Source: Protonemura montana (Eukaryota; Arthropoda; Insecta; Plecoptera; Nemouridae). Taken from it: a stretch of 64,000 nt of DNA. The notes beneath the pieces were generated by a model. The model saw only the letters and a program-made list of their open reading frames with translations, did not search any database and was not told the DNA's origin. Numbering within the stretch: the first letter of the stretch is position 1; each line of letters starts with the position of its first letter. The DNA is taken from the NCBI GenBank assembly GCA_947568835.1, contig OX387604.1, positions 8,835,860 through 8,899,859 on the forward strand, read 5' to 3'. Shown here in pieces: positions 25,701-38,200 of this stretch. A program made the translations under genes and the position numbers.

Positions 25701-26562
25701 CTAAGATGCGCACGTGGGGGCACAACCTGATTTTATAGGGACACACAACAAGTTTTCTGGCTTTTCAACTACGAAAAGATATTCGAACGAGGTTTGGCGT
25801 TTTGAGCGTCGAGACGCTCACGACCTGTCACGCGACAAAATCGCGTCACAAGCACTGGTTTGACAAGCGCTATAACAACGCTATAATATAACGGAAGAAT
25901 GTGTAGCGATGCAATCATCAGTAATGTACACTTATAACGCACAATCAGGCGGAAGGTGCAGGGCAATAGAAACAACGTACAAATCGTCACCCCACGTAAA
26001 AGTGACCAAGTTCTGAAGATTGTTTTCATCTCAGCCCCATTTCTTGCCGCGGAAAAGTCGGAAGTCCTGTTTCTATAAATAAATTATGGGTGGACATACG
26101 TTCACCTGCGTGTATTCATCACTGAGGATCAAACAAATTTCAGAATTCTTAAGCAGTGTACTTTTTTTTTTTAACAAAGTCAATTCACATGTGAATCTTC
26201 TTTGAGTTTCTGCGTTGTCTTTTTTACTTTTTTTTGCAAATTGATAATGTACCAAAATAATCGTCTTCAAAAGTAAAATTGCTCATTCCCTTGGCGCTAT
26301 CTTATTTACAAATTTGCACAGGATACCGCCAGAGTGATTAGAAGTAGAAAAAGTTGAATGTTTCCAACTGTATCGTTGTTGATAAACAATTTAATCATTT
26401 GAAAATGAAACGCTTTATCACTTGCAGAATGCCATAAGGGAGTGTAAAAAAACAGAAGCTGTATACTATTTTTGAATGACGTCATCTCAGCACAAGAATG
26501 AGTTGATTTCTGTTATTAATGGTTTGTTATATTTTCACTAGGTTTAATCATTGGCGTGCACA

Positions 26563-28422
26563 ATGGCGCGTTTCGTCCTGACTTGGACGCTGATCTTGCT
26601 GGGATTCTGGACCTTGTCGGTGGATTCGCACAGGGAGAAACCCAAGAAGTGCACCATCACCCGTACTTTCAAGATGCTCAGCGCAGACTGCAACGCCATG
26701 GACATGACTGCAATCCCTCGGGACATTCAAACAGACATTGAGGTTGGGAATACTAGAGTAAAAAATACCATTTCTAATAATCACTTCGGTATAAAAGAAT
26801 ATATCTTAATAATAATAAATATATCTCTGAATATCAAACTTTATCTTTTTTGATTTTTCGAAGGTATTCAGAACCAGTGCTGTTTGGGAGAGAGGTCGGA
26901 GGGATGAAATTTAGTACATCAACTTTATTCGCCTTGCTTTTAACCTCTCGACAGCATGGATTTGTGGAAGAATCCTGTTGTTCGAGTAGTACCGTCCTTC
27001 GGAGGGGACATTAAGCCGGTGGTTCTCTTGGTGCTCTTCGACATGTGTAGGCTACGGGCCGGCACCGGGCTTCCCCTCCTCCCTTCTCGGCTAGGTTAGG
27101 TTCATCATCATCCTTAAAATCAACCACTCATTCACCGATGCCATTAGACCAGTGCCGCATGACCAGTTGTCAAAACAGTGCGTCGTTGAACCCCAATAAT
27201 TCACGGTTACCAACAGTGCGTCGGTCCAGTATTAGTGAATCACGGTTGTTACGAATCACAAGATTTTTTGGTTAAAACTCTGTTTTGAAGGACATTTAGT
27301 CAGTAAGAACTTGGTGGCTGAAGTTGGCAGGGATGTCTCGGTTGAAACATCGGGCCACCTTGTTCTTTTTAGAACTAAAAACTAAAAAACAACTACGAAT
27401 TATTTTATTCTTATAATCCGTATTGTCTTTTCTTCCAGGTGTTGGATGCCTCTTTCAATAGAATAAGAGAACTACCTTGTGGAGCGTTTGACAATTACTC
27501 TTCATTGAAACTTCTGTACCTTGGCGACAACCTGATCACTTCGATTGAAGATGGGACATTCATGAATCTTGTGAATCTGGAAGTTCTTGATTTATCCCTT
27601 AATGCTCTGAAAACAATTCCTTCGGAGCTAATGAATTTGAGGTCAATGCGGAAGCTTTACATGGACAAGAACTTCATCGACGAATTGTCAATGGAACAAC
27701 TCGTTAAAGAGCCTGGAGATTTCACTTTGAAATATTTGTCTCTGGCTTACTGTAGCATCGGTAAATTACCTCCAATGGAAAAATTTCCCGCCTTAACGAC
27801 ACTTAACGTATCAGGAAACAATCTGAAGACATTGCACCCTAAAGATCTGGCACCCTCCTGTGACTTGAGTGAAATTGATCTCAATAACAACAAAGGGTTC
27901 TCCGATGACGACTGCGAGTGCCAAAATTCTAAAAAATATCTTACTGAGAAGAGAATTAAACTCACACCTCCCTTCATGCTCAACTGTACCTACCATGTTT
28001 TCGACGGTAAGAATTGTTGTCCTTAAAAGCTTTATTATGGAATATAAGAGACTTAAAACACATTAACATTTTTTTTTTTTTTTTTAGATGATGTTTGCTC
28101 AAACACCACAAGCGCGCATCAGCTAGAAACTCAAGAGATCTTCAGTTCGTGTGTCAATTATAAGCTGATGTTGAAAGAGGCTGCAAAAATTAAAACTCTT
28201 TGGTGGGCGATTGGCAGCGCTGTACTGGGCTCAATTTTCCTTCTTGTTATTGGTGCGCTGTGTTATCAGATGCGTACTAAGAAGAGAAACAGGAAGAGAG
28301 AACATGCCCGTAATAACAACCTTAATCAACCTCCAGGACGTATGCAAGGGGATGGTGCGACGGATTTGCAAGAAGGCCTGCCTTTGCAGGATCGTGGATT
28401 CAATCTCTCCTCGTTTTCCTAA
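26563..28422 (+). CDS. Single-pass leucine-rich-repeat membrane protein, unassigned
   Basis: Three coding exons, 26563-26742, 27439-28006 and 28088-28422, join in phase to give 360 aa. Residues 1 to about 22 (MARFVLTWTLILLGFWTLSV) are a signal peptide. A short N-terminal cap with cysteines follows (KCTITR, SADCNAM). Then come about six leucine-rich repeats, for example VLDASFNRIRELP, LKLLYLGDNLITSIE, LEVLDLSLNALKTIP, LKYLSLAYCSIGKLP and LTTLNVSGNNLKTL. A Cys-flanked C-terminal cap follows (DCECQNSKKYL ... NCTYHVFDGDDVC). One transmembrane helix lies near residues 286-310 (WAIGSAVLGSIFLLVIGAL), followed by a basic stop-transfer stretch (KKRNRKREHAR) and a cytosolic tail of about 50 residues. 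It should be a type I cell-surface protein. The family is not resolved, as many insect LRR receptors have this layout. The poly(A) signal AATAAA is at 28917-28922. The donor of exon 1 (GTTGGG) is weak. Confidence 0.8.
26870..27203 (+). repeat. SINE copy of the 5S-derived family, head truncated
   Basis: Sits in intron 1 of the LRR gene. It starts at GAACCAGTGCTGTTTGGGAG, contains GTACCGTCCTTCGGAGGGGA and CGGCTAGGTTAGGTTCATCA, and ends AACAGTGCGTCGTTGAACCC with a short AATAAT tail. The 5S-like part is absent. Confidence 0.75.
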
Positions 28423-29272
28423 ACAGATACCAAAGTGATAAAAAATCGTATAATTGACAGTAAACTGTTGAAAATGTTGGATAAATCTTAAAGCGTTATT
28501 AAGTGCCACAATAAGTCTGCCTATTTCTAGAACCTATATGTTAATTCGTTGTTATGCTTATATATACCTTTTTGTATCTTTGTATAGAAATGGTGTCACA
28601 CTTGAGTCTCAAAGAGGAATGGTCAAATGGAAATGCCATATAACAAATCATAATCGCAGAAAACAATTCAGTAGCCCATTGGTAAATTCTGATTCTGCAA
28701 GCAAATAATTGTGATTTTTTTTTTTATTGAAACAGAAGTTAGTGCTACTATTTATCTATATGATATCGATTAATGAAGAATTGACAGAGATGCAATAACA
28801 ACTCATGGCAGTTAGTGTGTGAAGGGCCGACAGAGTTTTTGAGTAGTTAGTAACCTTAGCGGGGAGCTGATAGGATGCTAACGTGTTATATCCTTGTCAT
28901 ACTTGAGATAAGTGGAAATAAAAGTATGTGTGTACCCTGAAAATGTTGAGGTATAATGTCAAGTTATAACTACATAGCCGGTAAGAATTTGCGTTCCTAT
29001 GATGTCATAATTTCTCTCGCGCAGTGTTAATAAACAGTTCATTCATTTTTTGTTCAGCGAATAAAATTATTTGAATTTTAGAGCCATTTGGCTGGTGCTG
29101 CAGTCTGCGGCGAAATGAGCGTATTCGTACTGCATGATAGGGTAACCAAAATTTTGACATTTCTAGTGCGAGTTGTCATGGTCGTGTGCTTTTCGTGATA
29201 CGCACCGCTTAAACTCCGTGTCTGTTTCTGGAAATTGTTCATAACAATAAATGCAATCTTTTGCTGTTAATA
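28423..29272 (+). other. 3' UTR of LRR gene and 5' flank / 5' UTR of RhoGEF gene
   Basis: The stretch contains the AATAAA at 28917-28922. About 330 bases of candidate promoter and 5' UTR then precede the ATG at 29273 (context AATAATGGAG). No further exon was recognised. Confidence 0.45.
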
Positions 29273-32200
29273 ATGGAGGACAGAGATCAATCATCAAGTA
29301 TTTTAAAGAAGAGCATGAGTGGTGCCATCAGTGTCGGTGGTAACATCAGCCCTGACTCGGCAAGCCGACATCTAAAGGGTACGTCTTTACATGAAAATCT
29401 TCAAAATTTACTGCGTCATCATTTTTATGTTTCATATGCGAAATACGGACTAATTCAAAATAAAAAGCATGTTTCCATTCCATCGCATCCATTATCGATC
29501 CCGCTCTTGTTAGTTACCAAGTTTAAACATGAGGAGCACTGCAAGCGCTAATGTCATGGGGAATGAGTGGATGTGAGAAGGGAGACCTTTCATGACACCT
29601 CGCAACTCGCCATATTGATTTAAATTGTGAGAATCTTAATCTTGAGTGTGTTGTCATATTGATATAACAGTTGCATATTGTTCTGTACATTTGTGTGGCA
29701 TATAGTTGTATGGTGTCGAATCGGTTCAAGAAGAGACTGGTCATCTAGTGGCATTTAAATAAAAGGTAAATGAAATGGCAATATCAGCATGCACTTAAAG
29801 CCTATATTAGAGTGCCCCGCACTGGCACTGTGACGAGCAATTTTCGACCATTTTGCATGGCGATAAGGGCGAAAATGGTATAATTTAGACGAAGTTTACA
29901 ATAGGAACGCATGCTCCTGTAAATGTCCATAACCTGCGACCGGCAGTGTGGACGCTTGGGTGTCAATATTAAAAACATTTCTCTTACAATTTTAGGCAAT
30001 GGATCTTGTTCATTCTGCTGAAAAAGAAGCCAGCGAAGTACTGCACTCGTTACTGTCTGTGGAAAGGATTGAAAAGCATACTCAAAATGATAACCATCGG
30101 GTATGTGCTGTTATGAACAATTGTGTCTTATGAATCTCAGCTGCATCTCAAAAATGCATCATTTAACATAAACATACATTTCTGTATCAGGTTATTTTGG
30201 TGACAGCGCCTGATTCTGAGGCAGACAACCATCATGCGGAGACATGGAATTCACCTGTCTTTGCTAATATGGCCGTTGACCAGGTCTTGTGGCATGGACA
30301 CACCGTTCAAATAGGTGGTTCAGGCAATATCTGCCAAGAACTTTCGTCACCAGATCTCTATGGAACTCATCCTGAAAACCAAACTGGTCCAATCCTTATC
30401 GTCCATGGAGAGAAATCGCCTGATGTTGAGGTTAGTATCCATCAATTTCTCACGATTCGTTGTTAAAATTTCTTATTTTACTATTCATATAATTGTAAAT
30501 GAATATGACTATGTTTTAGAATATTTTGGTTTGCTTGCTGAGTCTAGAAATGTAGCAAATATTTGGTGTGTAGGTAGCTGAACTACAAAATAAGCTTATT
30601 TTGTTATATTTAGGTGGACAGCGATGACATAGTTCCTGCTGCCAAGAAGAAACGTAAAACACCGAATGCATGTAATCCGGCTGAACCAACTATGCTCGAA
30701 GACAATGCTGCACAAGTACGAGAACGGTTTGATAAAGGGTGTGAGTGTCAAGAAGAAAATTGCTTCAAAGGCTTAAGTGCAGAATACGTGTACCGTCACA
30801 GACTTAACATTGCCGAATTAACGAAAGCGGAGCATGACATGTATTTGATGGGTGTGACAATGGCTGTCTTAACAAACCCTGAAGAGACTGTACGACGCAA
30901 GGAGAGGCGAAGACTGCGTGCTCAGTATGTTTTCCAGGGACGAAGGGTTTGCCTTGATGCATTTTTGTACCTTGAGAATTGTACACACTACCAGCTAAAA
31001 CGAATCCGTAAACATGTAATGACACATGGGGTGGCTCCCAGAGTACATGGAAATCATGGGAAGAAGCCACACAATACATTCCACCTAGACATCTATACGC
31101 AGGCAACAGATTTCTTAAGGAGCTTCATTGATCAGAATTCCCCTCAATCTAATTTGCATGCAGCTCTTCCTAAGCCCAAGAGTAAGATAGCAAATAGGAA
31201 TACTCCACTTTATTTGCCAGCTGAAATTACTCGAAAGACTGTACACAATGCTTACAAAATGTTCTGCCTTAATTTTCAAACTGACATGAAAATTATGGGC
31301 TATTCGACATTTCGACATTTTATGAAGGATCAGTTTCCCAACATAAAGTTTTGCAAAATTGATGGCAATTCCAATGGCAAAACTCCAAGTGTCGGTGTCC
31401 CAGATGGAAAACACCCATCAAAGCTACATTTGCACAATTTGGTACAGATGGATGAAAGTACTAGTCATACACAGTCAATAATCACCAGCACTGGAGAAGT
31501 TCAACAATTAACGATTCCTGTAGTTTTGTCTCATAATTCAGAAGGAACGGGTGAAGAACAGACTACCTATATAGTGACTCCAGTGACTCAGATAGAGGGA
31601 AGTGGTGAGCACCAAGGGTTTACTCAATACCAGCTCACACCTGCACCGTCTGGCTATGCTGTACACCAAGGCACCATCACAATGTCTAATGCTCAAGGTG
31701 GATATGCATTCACAACATTGTGATAAAATCTATGTATATATATTTTTATGTACTGGGTACCTTTGCCAAGAATTGATGTAAAGAAATTAAATGTCTTGGT
31801 GGGCCAAAAAGTTTAAAAGATTCGTGGATCAAAGTAGTTCTGAATTACTGTTTCGTGCACACCGAGTTCATGTTTAGTTAATTCTGCTCGTTGAGCCATG
31901 GGTCTGAACTCACATTTCTGCAGTATTAATTTTAAAACATTGGAATTGTTTCAAGCTGTGACGGTAACTAGTTTTGGTTTTGAGAAGTATTATTTACTTA
32001 CGTTAGGTTTGAGTTTACTATGTTAATCAACAAAAATATTTTATTCGATTGGTATTGTTAATTTTATGACAGTAGACATTAAATTGCAAACATAAACATA
32101 ACTTTGTGTTTGTTTGTTAGAAATTCAAAATATGTTGGCAATGAGAAATACATCTTTTATGGCAGTTAAATAATGTGTGTTTTTGTGTGCTTAAACTGAA

Positions 32201-35200
32201 ACCTTCAATGCAAATCCTTCCTAGCTTCCCTGAACAAACTTGTTGAGTACTGAGCATGAATTTCTTTGATCATTCAATGTGATATTTCAATTAATACTTA
32301 CAATAACCAACTCAATATGTGGGAGAAAATTTAGAAAAATCAATTTTGGAAGGAAAACGTTGTATTACTCTTTCTGTGCAAATGTAAGGCATGGAAACAT
32401 AGTAGCAACGAAACTAAGTTATTAATGCCATGTGGCTATCACCCCCTCTCCCCTCACACTGACAGTTGTTCAATGTCAGTGTCAACTTAGGTTTGTAATC
32501 ACTTAATTATTTTATGGAAATGTTTAGCATGATTGGGAAGGCACAGAGTGTCAACTTCTGCTTGGTGGGGATTAGGTCTATGTTGCGCATTTAACTTTAT
32601 AGTTAGATGTCATAATATTTCTCTCTATGGAGCTTGTGGCCATTTGGAGATAGTCAAAAGCAGGAAGAAACATTTTATAATTTCTGGTAGGATGTTGGTT
32701 TGGGTTATAGATGTGCTTGAAGTGAAAATGGAGAGTTTATGCATTTCATGTATCATCATATATTTAACACATTTTGTACAGATGACATAATGGAGGATGA
32801 GGAGCTTGCTGTTCGTGACGTAGTAGAACTCATTCGAGCACAATTTGCAATCATCGCTGGAGGGAAGTCTCGGGATGGCTGTCCAATCATAACATTTCCT
32901 GATGGAGGGAACTTCTGCTCTCTAGGAAATGAAGAATATAAACGCCTTATACTGTACCTGACCTCAGTGCCATCGTGAGTTGATTAACATTTTCAAAGTT
33001 ATTAATACTTGTTGTCAATACCGGTACCTGCCTGTAAAAAGCCACGCAACACTTTCTATTGATCTATTAATCAATTTAAATGGTTGTAAACCTAGGTAAT
33101 GCTTACAATAAGATGTAACTAAATATTTAGTCTGGTGTCATGTGTATGACAGTTAAAAAAGAAAAACAGTGCGATTTAAAATGGCATTTCCTGGGACATC
33201 AGCTATGTCAAGCCAGTACTTGTGTTGTAATGTTGTCATCAGTACACATTCAAATTGCATGCGGTGGGATTTGACAGCTCAATAGTTAAATAACTTGCTT
33301 TGTGCCCTATTAAATTAGTTTGGCTCAATCATCTCATGTTACAGTTTGGCACGAGCAGTTGCAGATTATTTTTTTTTATAATTCCTACCTATACCCTGGA
33401 CTTTCCAATTTGTTCTTGTTGGTTTCATATAATCAAAGTTTTATAATCAATACTTTCTGTTTAGAATGCAAGAAGTGGACATGGGTTTTGTTTTGGTGAT
33501 CGACAGAAGAAATGATCGGTGGAGCGCAGTGAAGTCCGTGCTGCTTAAGATATCTGTACGTTTTAAATATTGTATCATACATTTATGTTGTGAGTACACA
33601 ATCAGTTTGAAGACATTAAAAAATAACACTTTTTACATTTTCAGGCATTCTTCCCTGGTCTCATACATGTGGCATATGTACTTAGACCTTCCAGCTTTTT
33701 ACAGAAAGCAATCTCAGAAGTCAGCAACAAACTTTTCAAAGAGGAATTTAAATTCAAGGTTTGTAAATCATTTAAGCCATGCCTGAGTTGTCTATTGTAT
33801 GTGATGTTGCGTTCTTGGTCGTGGTTCTTGGTCGTTGGGGCGTGAAATGTAAACGTGACCAAAATCGAATAACGAACGAGGAGGCCAGAACTTTGTCGAC
33901 ATATCCTATAGAAAATAGAAGTTGAATGGTAATTTTGTAGCGTAGTAGTTATCTGTTAGAATTTATGATAAAGAAAGTAATTTACACCAATTAGGGAAGT
34001 CCAAGACCACATTTGCATTTCAATTCAAGTTATTTTCTGCTTGCTGTCTTAGTTTACTATATATTTACTTTTTAATACTTAGCTACACTAGTGTTGTACG
34101 TTTGACATTCGATATATTCAAGCACATGGCTCACAAAAGCCCAAAATTGACTGATTAAAATTGTTTGACTTTTTTATTATTCTTCTCTCAGGTTGTAGTA
34201 TGTAGTTCAGCTGATGAATTATTTGAAAACGTCGATCGCAATCAAATCACTCAAGACTTATCAGGACAACTGCCTTACTCACACCAAGAATGGTTGCACC
34301 AACGGGAGGTGAGAATCGAAAGAAAGAAATCTTTTCATCATGGCATAATGTAACAATAACGTACCGACAATAATCCATTGCTTATATAACATTCAGTAGC
34401 CCGATTCAGCTCTCTTCTGCATTCTTTCTACGTTCTTCCACATTCTTTTACACTGTGTTATTTTTTTAAATAATATTAGATACAACCCAGTACTTAATGC
34501 ATAACCAAGTGTCAATTGTTTTTTTTTCTTTAACATTAAAGTTTAATCAAGTAATCCCTGTTAAAAAAAATGTTTTTCAGTCGCTGGAGCAATTTTCTGC
34601 TACAACCAAAAGTGTTTCGGGTTCCCTCGATTCGTTTACGAGAAGCTTACAAGACTATGAATTTCCTAATAATGTGGAAGCAACACAATTATTGCTTCAT
34701 TCACAGGTTAATTTGATATTTTACAAGCTATTTTAAATTGCATTTTGAATAGAAGGTACATATCTAATTCAGATACAGCCTTGAAATCCATCCAAGTAAT
34801 AATATTGTTATTCTGTAGGGCATACAGTATAATGAGTTAAAAGAAGAGATTCTGTCAGCTGCTAAAGAAGGTGAAACATTGTTGGATAACATAAGGCTGA
34901 GGTCTGTGAACAGCAGTCCTTCCAACGGCAATGGAGTTCAAAAGCAGCTCGACCTCTACAGAGTTTGTCATGCATCTGCAGTTGAGCGGCTGCTCGTGCA
35001 ACTAGAAGAAACAGAAAGAACTTTTGATGAGTTCTGGTTGAATCATTCTGCTCGGCTAAGACAATGTCTTGATTTAAGAAGATTTGAACAAGACTTTAAG
35101 GAACTACAGGTTAGTTTGCTGGATAGGAGATTTTTCCAACATTTAGATAGGTTTGATTGATTGATTGATTTGTGGTGTTTAACAACGCACTGTTTTGACA

Positions 35201-38200
35201 ACTGGCACTGGTCTAATGGCGTCAGTGAACTAGTGGATGATGATGATGAGGGTGATGATGAACCTAACATAGCCTAGAAGGGAGGAGGGGAAACCTGGTA
35301 CTGGCACTTAGACTTCTCCTGATGAAGAGCACCAATGGGACCACCGGTCTAACATCCCTTCCGAAGGACGGTACAACTCCAACAGCAGGATTCCTCCACA
35401 AATCCATGCTGTTCAGAGATAAGCAAGGCGAATGAAGTTGCTATACTAACTTTCATCCCTCCGACCTCTCTCCCGAACAGAACTGGTCATATGTATGATG
35501 GTCACCCATCCAATACCTGACTCAGTGCAGTGTTGCTTAACTTCGGTGATCTTATGAGAACCGATGCTTCCCACACGCCAAACCGTTCGGTCTAGATAGG
35601 GCTTTAAAATAATATTGAAAGAGCAGACCTTCAACTAGAAAGTAGATATATAGTAGGTACTGCCTCATAACCAGGGGCATGCAGTCAATGGAATTAAATA
35701 TAATATTTTTCTTTTGAGCTGTTCACAATTATGTACTCGACTATTTTTTTTTGTCGTTCCACAATTCATTTGTGTGAATTGGTAATTTGTAATAACGCGA
35801 ATCCCTTTCTTCAATCAAAAGTCTGCGCAAAAGCATCCCACTTCCAGGCGCGCCGCGGCAGCCTGGCTCGCTTCAGTAGTTTCGCCTTGCAAGGGAATCA
35901 CTTCGAAAATTTGTCACCCAACCTTGATACGGCCCGTGCTAGCCGTCCTATGGTGCAGCGAGCCGACCGCGCAGCGAGCGTTGCGGGCGAGTTCGACGTG
36001 CAAATGAATGACGAAAAATTGCATTTAAAGCGCACTAAAGAGGGCTTTTGCCTATAATATGATTTCTTAAACCCCCCCACATCAATAGCATGCATTGTGT
36101 GTAACAGTATTAGCGGAAAAGCACATACAAATCGCGTTTTATTCTCAAGGGAATCCCATTTAAAAATCCTTCTCTTGCTTTCGGGCTTTTCGTTCAACTT
36201 CACTTACGTTCGTACATAAGGTACTCAAGTTGCAACGAGCCTTGCCTTGAGTGAACTGAGTTTGTCTGCTAGCAATCATCATCGCAAAAATAAGATCTTT
36301 GAACAATGATCAACGCACAACAACGGATTAATGCACTTTTGGCTCCCTGTCAATTAACTCAAAACTCAACATCATAACTACAGCTCAACCCAATCCAGAG
36401 CTCTCAAAGCTGAAAACAAATACTAAGCACTGACTGCATGCCAGAGAGAAAACAAGGTGCACTGTTGGCCATGCATGCTGTTTTCTAAGGAGATCGTACC
36501 CTGGCAGAAAGGGGGCATCCAGGATATCAACATTTCTGGAAAGCCATGCAAAGTCATGAGCTATGCAAAGATCACTTGCAAGCATCTGTGCCCCTGAAGA
36601 CGTTTGGGACTGTTGGGGTTAACTGCCAAATAAATGCGCAGCACCACACATAATTGGGAGACTCGTCGATGTCTCGTGCCATCTTGGTATTCGCGAAGAA
36701 GCTTTTCGGGGGTACAATGAACGTAGCGACTCCGATAACAGGGGCATTTACATTGACACTGTGCATTGACCTTCTTATAACGGCCAGTGAGATTTTTTGA
36801 CCCGATTGATTCCCCTGTTGGTTTATACGCGGCACGCCACTGGTCATAACGTTTTCTGATAGGTACTCGTAATATTTTAGTTTTAGTGAGTACTGCTTAA
36901 AAAATATGAGATTTGAGCTTTTTTGTCATCCATCCACTAATCATTACAATTGTGATATTTGTGTTAATGCAGGCTAACTTTGACAACCATTTGAAAGTGG
37001 TTTGTGACATGGAAGAAGTCGGCGACTCGGTAGCCCGCGTTGATGCGCTCATAAAAGAAGCGAGCATATTTCACAAACTGTGCTGCGTAAGTCGATTTTA
37101 TTCTTCACTACATTTTCTATTGAAAATTGATAAACCAAGCAGATTGACGCAGCTTAACAATTCTATTCTCTTTTCGGCAGTGTGATGTCGAAAGAGCAGA
37201 GGAGCTAATATCTGCCGGTCACCAACTGCTTAATAGTCGGCACTATTGCCCGCTGGAATGTGTTCAACCCAAGTCTTCTGAACTACAGCGAATGTGTCAG
37301 CTGCTAGAAGAACGTATAAGTGCGCGCCTTGCCACACTGACTAAGTGCCGAGCCTTGCAACAAAGAATTGAAAAGGTCAGTCGATAATAAAATATGTCAT
37401 GTGGATTGGTCAGTAAAACTTTTTAGTTATGTGAAGACGATTGATATTTGGCCAGCAAAAGTGAGCTGTTTCATAATTCAAACTGTCATGTTACCAAGAA
37501 TTCTGCGCCTTTAGGCCGGTTAAGCTAAGCTGGGTCGGTCATGGTGCAGAGAATGGTTGCATATGTCTGGTGGTCTTCTAGATCCAGCCATTTGTCTGCA
37601 GCATTTCTGTTTTTATATTCAATAATTTTGAAAATCAAGTATAGTCATATCAAGTAAGTTATATTTATTTGCAGGCTAACTGCTGGTGTGCTCAAGGAAT
37701 CGAGCTCCTAGCATCGCAGCGAATTGAGAAAGCTTCAGGTTCGGCAGAACTGGCCGAGCAATCTTTACTCGAGATACAGGAATATTTGGTCAGCGGACAA
37801 GAGTTCCAGCACAGCACATTCCTCACGCTTTTCCAAGACTCTATCACTCCTAGTACCAAGGGCTTGGCTTCACAGGTGAGCGTTAATCAAGGTGTTGAAT
37901 TGCTAAAAGCTATTAAGTTAACGTTGTGGAGTAAGAACTGTTAGGGAGCAGTTTGTTTGAAACCAAATCAAACCAAATAGTAGGGACAACTTAATCGGAT
38001 GAAAACGTAGAATCAGAAATATTTCTACGGTAAGCTGAGAATCGTCTGCTCCACAGGTCCTGCAACGCATTGACGATGTTATGACGATGTGCGATAAACG
38101 GATTGAAAATCTGAAGGCGTTGACCCTACGCCCTCCGCGTCCGATCCAAACCGTTCAGCCGGAGCCAGGCGTTCCTTTACAGCAGAAGGCCCCACCCTCG

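Larger units (their letters stand above)
20979..26541. other. Intergenic region and 5' flank / large 5' UTR intron of LRR gene
   Basis: No coding exon is supported. It holds the glutaminase poly(A) signal (21041), a GC-richer stretch at about 21990-22335 ending in a good splice donor, and one SINE at 25345-25700. The remaining DNA is AT-rich and featureless to my reading. Confidence 0.45.

Noticed and set aside
35500..35592. A genuine 5S rRNA gene or pseudogene array
   Set aside because: The match covers only part of 5S, is diverged and is always joined to the same SINE body.
35731..36057. 108-codon plus-strand ORF as a RhoGEF exon
   Set aside because: No fit to the RhoGEF frame or domain order, and no acceptor/donor pair; the openness comes from the GC-rich island.
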